Both the position numbers and the translations under genes were made by a program. Shown here piece by piece: positions 59,934 through 64,000 of a stretch of 64,000 bases of DNA; within the stretch, counting starts at the first letter, position 1, and every line of letters begins with the position of its first letter. Under the pieces are notes generated by a model, which did not search any database, had not been told where the DNA came from, and was given only the letters and a program-made list of their open reading frames with translations. Where the stretch lies: positions 1-64,000 of the forward strand of contig AZLU01000025.1 of assembly GCA_002224055.1 (NCBI GenBank), given 5' to 3'. Origin of the DNA: Pezizomycotina sp. ARF18. Taxonomy: Eukaryota; Ascomycota.

Positions 59934-62900
59934 ATGGCGTCATCAAGCTTGGAGAGGTTGAAGAACGTCGCCGCTCATTTCTGCCGCTCAACAAACCGGT
60001 CACATCCACCCTCTGACGCCCAATATATTCCTTCCGCGGTGAGTTCTTTTGCGCAAAAGGCCAAATGCATACCTAAATATATATATATATATGGATATAA
60101 TTACATATTTCACCAAACAGATATACGAATTTATATTCTGTTGTGCACCTTGAAAGGAAATTTGTACTCGCTAGAATAACCTTCGCTCGCTATCCCTGGT
60201 TACTTCCTTGTATTGTGCAATTGTTTCGCGAGCGGTTCAATTCTTTTTCTGACAGCCATTCTTTTTTTACTCTCGAATTCAGCGCCGCGGCTATCGAGCC
60301 CAATGCGATCGCGTACAAACACAAAGCGAGCAATGGCACTCAAATTTCCAGGGTACGGAGCTTGTTTCCTCTCAATAATCCCTTGTTCAACCGGTTCTTC
60401 TCGTCGCCGTAATTAACACGTCCGAATTTTTTGGGTTTAAAAAACGTGTAGACTTACCAGGAATTCTCCGACGAGCTCGCGCTAGCTTATGCCCTCAAGT
60501 CGCGAGGTCACCAGAGAGTTGGTATAAATAGATTCAGCTCCCTCTCTCTTCAATATTATATATAATCAGTTTCCTCTAGGAGGTTCTCGAATCTGGGAGA
60601 GCGGAAAGGCCCAAATCTTCGAACAACTCGTCATATTATCATGGTTGAATAGCTCATGGCTGATATATTTATGCGCAATTCAGGTCTCCTGTTGACGAAC
60701 ACGCCGTCGATGCTCGAAGCCTTCTTCGCAGTCGGAGTACTGAAAATGGTATACAGGTTGCTGTCAACTACAGGCTCAAGAAAGATGACGTCCAGTACAT
60801 CCTAAACTTTGGCGACGTGGATTCTATCATCGTGGACAGGGAGTTCCTTCCACTGCTCGATGGTTTTTACCGATAAGATCCCTATATACATCGACGAAGA
60901 CAAAGGAGACGTCTCGGACTGTGCATACGAGAATCTGATTAAGGAAGGCTTGGAGTATGACAAAGCCAACGGCGAACACGGCTGGTAAGCGTGCACATAT
61001 ACACGCTTTTACGCTTCCCTCTAGTCCGCAACGGCTAATTAAGGCTATATTCACTTATACAGGATGGTCTAGTTGTCGAACCATCAAATGAAGACCAAAC
61101 AATCGCGATTCCCTTTACTTCGGGCACACAGCGAGACCTAAGGTACAATATACTACATTGCGCGGCTGCTAGTTTTGCTTCACGGAGGAAAAAAAAAAAA
61201 AAGAAAAAAAGAAGCTGTTTTCTTTTTTGAAAGATGGGCTGACCAATAGCTACCAGGGTGTTGAACTTACGCACCGAGGAGGTTACCTGGCAGCGCTAGC
61301 TAACGTCGCTGACTCAAATTTGAACGTAGACAACGGACAATGCAGGTTTGTCATCTTTCATACCGCCATTTTTTTTTCTTTTTGAGTAGTTGTGAACGTT
61401 AACAATTCGTTAATAACTTGAACGTAGATACCTTTGGACGCTGTAAGAGAACGGTCCCGAGATATGCCATATATAGAAGATAGTGGTTTACAATTGGGCT
61501 AACACAGTCTCTTATGTCAATGAAGGCCAATGTTCCACGCTACTGGGTAAGAAGATATTAAACCCCTCCTCTCTATGGAGCTATTCATGCAACAATAGGC
61601 TTACCGATTTTAGATGGACGTTCCCGTGGCCGTGACCGCAATTCGCGGAATCCACTACTGCCTCCGGAAGATCAACTACGAGGAAATTTGGGACCTCCTC
61701 GATAACGAGAAGATAACCCACTATAATGCCGCTCCTACTGTCAATACTCTCCTTTGTAACTCGCCGAAAGCCCGAAGGCTGGATCACGAAGTTCGCGTTA
61801 CTGTTGCAGCGAGTCCTCCCTCGGCAGCTTTGTTCGGTAGGCCTCCGGTTCTTTTATTCCATTCTCCTTATCATTAAGGATCTTCTAGACTAACTGTGTG
61901 TAGAGAGAATGCACTCTCTCAACCTTTACCCGGTACATGTCTACGGCATGACAGAAACGTGAGAGCCCGCTTCCTTTATCTGTCTAATATAATCTATACT
62001 ATGAGCATGGGAATAATAATAAATGTCAAATTACAGATACGGCCCATCACGAAGGGATATGCCATGCCTGACTGGGAAAACTACCGAAGGACGAAAATTC
62101 CAGAGGATGGCCCGCCAAGGTCACGGTTTCTTAACTTCTAGAGTATGTGCAACATGTACCTTTAACTAAATCGGTTTATTATTTTTATTTTTTTATTTTT
62201 TTTTCTATCCACTCTGCTAACTTCTTACGTACAAAGGCTGTTCGAGTTATTAGGACAGATGTTCCTGAAGGCACTATCATCGATATCCCGAAGGACGGGA
62301 AATCCATCGGTGAGATCGTGTTCTCGGCAACATCTGCTGCAAGGGATACTACAAAGACCCGGGGCCACGAAGAAGCTATTTGCGGGAGGCGTTCTGCATT
62401 CCGGAGATTTAGCGCACTGGCACGTCGATGGCAGCGTCCAGATTATCGGTTCGTGCCTTTTGGACCTATCGATAACTAGTACAATCAGCCGACCCAAAGC
62501 TAATAAATATGTGTCGGGTCTATAGATCGCGGGAAAGATATTATCATCAGCGGAGGCGAGAATATTTCGTCCGTAGCGCTCGAAGGCATGTTGGCCCGCC
62601 ATCCGGATATTTTGGAAGCTGGCGTGGTATCTGTTCCAGACGAGGTAAGATTACATAAAATACGACCCCGAAAATATATCCTGTGATATATATAAGTAGC
62701 TAACCCTATTGTTTTTCTCTTCTCTCTTCCTCTTCGCGCTATAGAAATGGGGAGAAAGAGCTCGGGCGTATGTTACTCTGAAATCGAACTCCCGTGCGAC
62801 CGGTGACGACATAATATCCTGGGCGAAGCAAAAATCCGACATCTCCGGCTTCATGGTACCGCGTGAGGTAAGTTTACGTTTTTCGCCGTCAGCGGTGTTA

Positions 62901-63082
62901 TTTTTTCTTCTCCTCTATTTAGTTCATGGAAAATTATCCTGGTCCTCTGTGTCTATAGCACTAACGGGCCGTTTAAAATCCCATAGGTTATCGTCGTGGA
63001 TGAGCTGCCAAAGACCTCCACGGGCAAGTTGCAGAAGAATGTGATGCGAGAATGGGCTCGGAGCAATAGCCATCCCAAGTGA
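59934..63082 (+). CDS. AMP-dependent acyl-CoA synthetase (ANL superfamily)
   Basis: Activates a carboxylic acid, probably a fatty acid, through an acyl-adenylate to its CoA thioester. It starts [20 protein letters not shown]. Next are [39 protein letters not shown] and [40 protein letters not shown] leads into the P-loop-like AMP motif, read as TSGTTARPKG near 61115-61142. Then follow [111 protein letters not shown] (the hinge region) and [20 protein letters not shown]. The C-terminal catalytic Lys segment is [20 protein letters not shown]. It ends SNSHPK at 63082 with no SKL-type peroxisomal tag. Substrate length cannot be told. At least six introns and several base slips are present, one of them in the AMP motif. 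Confidence 0.93.
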
Positions 63083-64000
63083 AAAAGGGGGAAATATCGC
63101 TGCTTTCCCCCCCTTTTTTTTCCCCTTTTCTTTTTGGTAATGGTAGTAGAAAGGTAGCGATTGGAGCTGACCTTTTCTATCGATAATGAAACAATATAGT
63201 TTTATTTTATTTTATTTTTTTGGGGGGGGGGTAAAAAGCACTGATTGAAGGAACTAGCTCGTGGGATTATTATCTCGCCTTTGTATCAATACTGGCTATG
63301 TTTTTTTTCTTTTCTTTTACTCTCCTGAATTCCTTGTCTTTTACAGTACCGCTTTTTTACCATTTGTCTCTTTTCCAATGTCTTTACCGTAGTTGCTCAC
63401 ATTCGCTTTCCTTCAGCCGTTGAACAATTGTATTGAAGATGCATAATAAATGAGCCCTTCGAATTGAAGACTTCTGATTGCCAGGCTGATGAGAGAGAGA
63501 GATGCCGACAGGATATATCCCGTTGCTTCCAAGTTTATTCCATATTCATGGTTCTCATACTAAGAAAATGGGGGGGAAAAAATTCAAATATAAAGCTTTG
63601 TTGGACTTCTCAAAACGTTTCAACGTTTGGATCGAATTGCAAGCGCAAAGGTATTATAGACATATAGAGGCTAGAAAGTGTGGCTAATGGGGAGAACTAA
63701 GCATCAAGCAGGCATGCAATGTTTATGTAACAAGTTTGAAATCTACTGACTTATACGGGTTGGACTGTCCGTCGTTCACAAACTGAAGACTCTGCGACAG
63801 GGGAAGAAATGGCAAAAAAAAAAAAGATTTGAGCGATCGATTCGTCGTATCGTGATTGAATAGAGTAACGGTAGTAACTAGTACATGCAAAGTGCTTCTT
63901 TTGTTTAGAACGAGAAAAAAAGAAGGGGAGAGAAAGACACTGTAAATGTAACATTAATTTCTGCGACAGGGATGAGAGGGCGAAACGGACCATAAGGAAT
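63083..64000. other. 3' flank, no gene seen
   Basis: Pyrimidine-rich sequence directly after the acyl-CoA synthetase stop, with a C run, T runs and a G run around 63220-63230. Then comes ordinary sequence with no recognised gene to the window end. Confidence 0.4.

Overview
The window is nuclear DNA of a filamentous ascomycete (Pezizomycotina). The reasons are many short spliceosomal introns (about 60-300 nt, GT(A/T)(A/T)GT...YAG), typically fungal proteins (C-14 sterol reductase, Atg27, Pal1, a GPI-anchored proline-rich wall protein, thiamine-dependent pyruvate decarboxylase) and an extremely AT-rich, RIP-like block at the left edge. Order or genus cannot be fixed from the sequence alone.

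Layout: 1-1640 is an AT-rich decayed repeat block, with a compact stem-loop at its edge (1749-1797). Seventeen protein genes follow: CLU1/TIF31-like (+, 2330-6913), proline-rich GPI wall protein (+, 11476-12266), pyruvate decarboxylase (-, 13567-16036), ATG27 (-, 17999-19328), ERG24 (+, 20952-22444), ADP/ATP carrier (-, 23143-24796), DPH4/JJJ3 (-, 26636-27306), ribosomal protein S3 (+, 28615-29686), Yippee-like (+, 31434-32054), KRI1 (-, 32721-34766), AP-1 gamma adaptin (+, 35473-38827), SPP1/CXXC1-type PHD protein (-, 39293-40875), TAD1 tRNA adenosine deaminase (+, 41289-42828), sterol O-acyltransferase ARE (+, 44174-47545), Pal1-domain protein (-, 49169-51187), Stm1/SERBP1-type RGG protein (+, 55608-57443) and an AMP-dependent acyl-CoA synthetase (+, 59934-63082).

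The genes are housekeeping functions of unrelated kinds: ribosome production and use (RPS3, KRI1, STM1, DPH4, CLU1, TAD1), membranes, sterols and lipids (ERG24, ARE, acyl-CoA synthetase), trafficking and autophagy (AP-1 gamma, ATG27), chromatin (SPP1), energy (ADP/ATP carrier, pyruvate decarboxylase) and cell shape or wall (Pal1, wall protein). Several pairs are divergent over short shared upstream regions: ATG27/ERG24, DPH4/RPS3, KRI1/AP-1 and SPP1/TAD1. I see no biosynthetic cluster, CRISPR array, phage or plasmid module, or convincing tRNA.

The most striking property is that nearly every conserved gene carries single-base insertions or deletions, usually in short runs of one base, while splice sites and the flanking conserved protein sequence stay intact. 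Because this hits RPS3, the ADP/ATP carrier, KRI1 and AP-1 gamma alike, uncorrected sequencing or assembly error is by far the likeliest cause. Coding coordinates below are therefore gene spans (first ATG to stop, introns included), not clean open frames. Intergenic DNA is full of long A/T and C homopolymers and microsatellites. I found no convincing new biological system.
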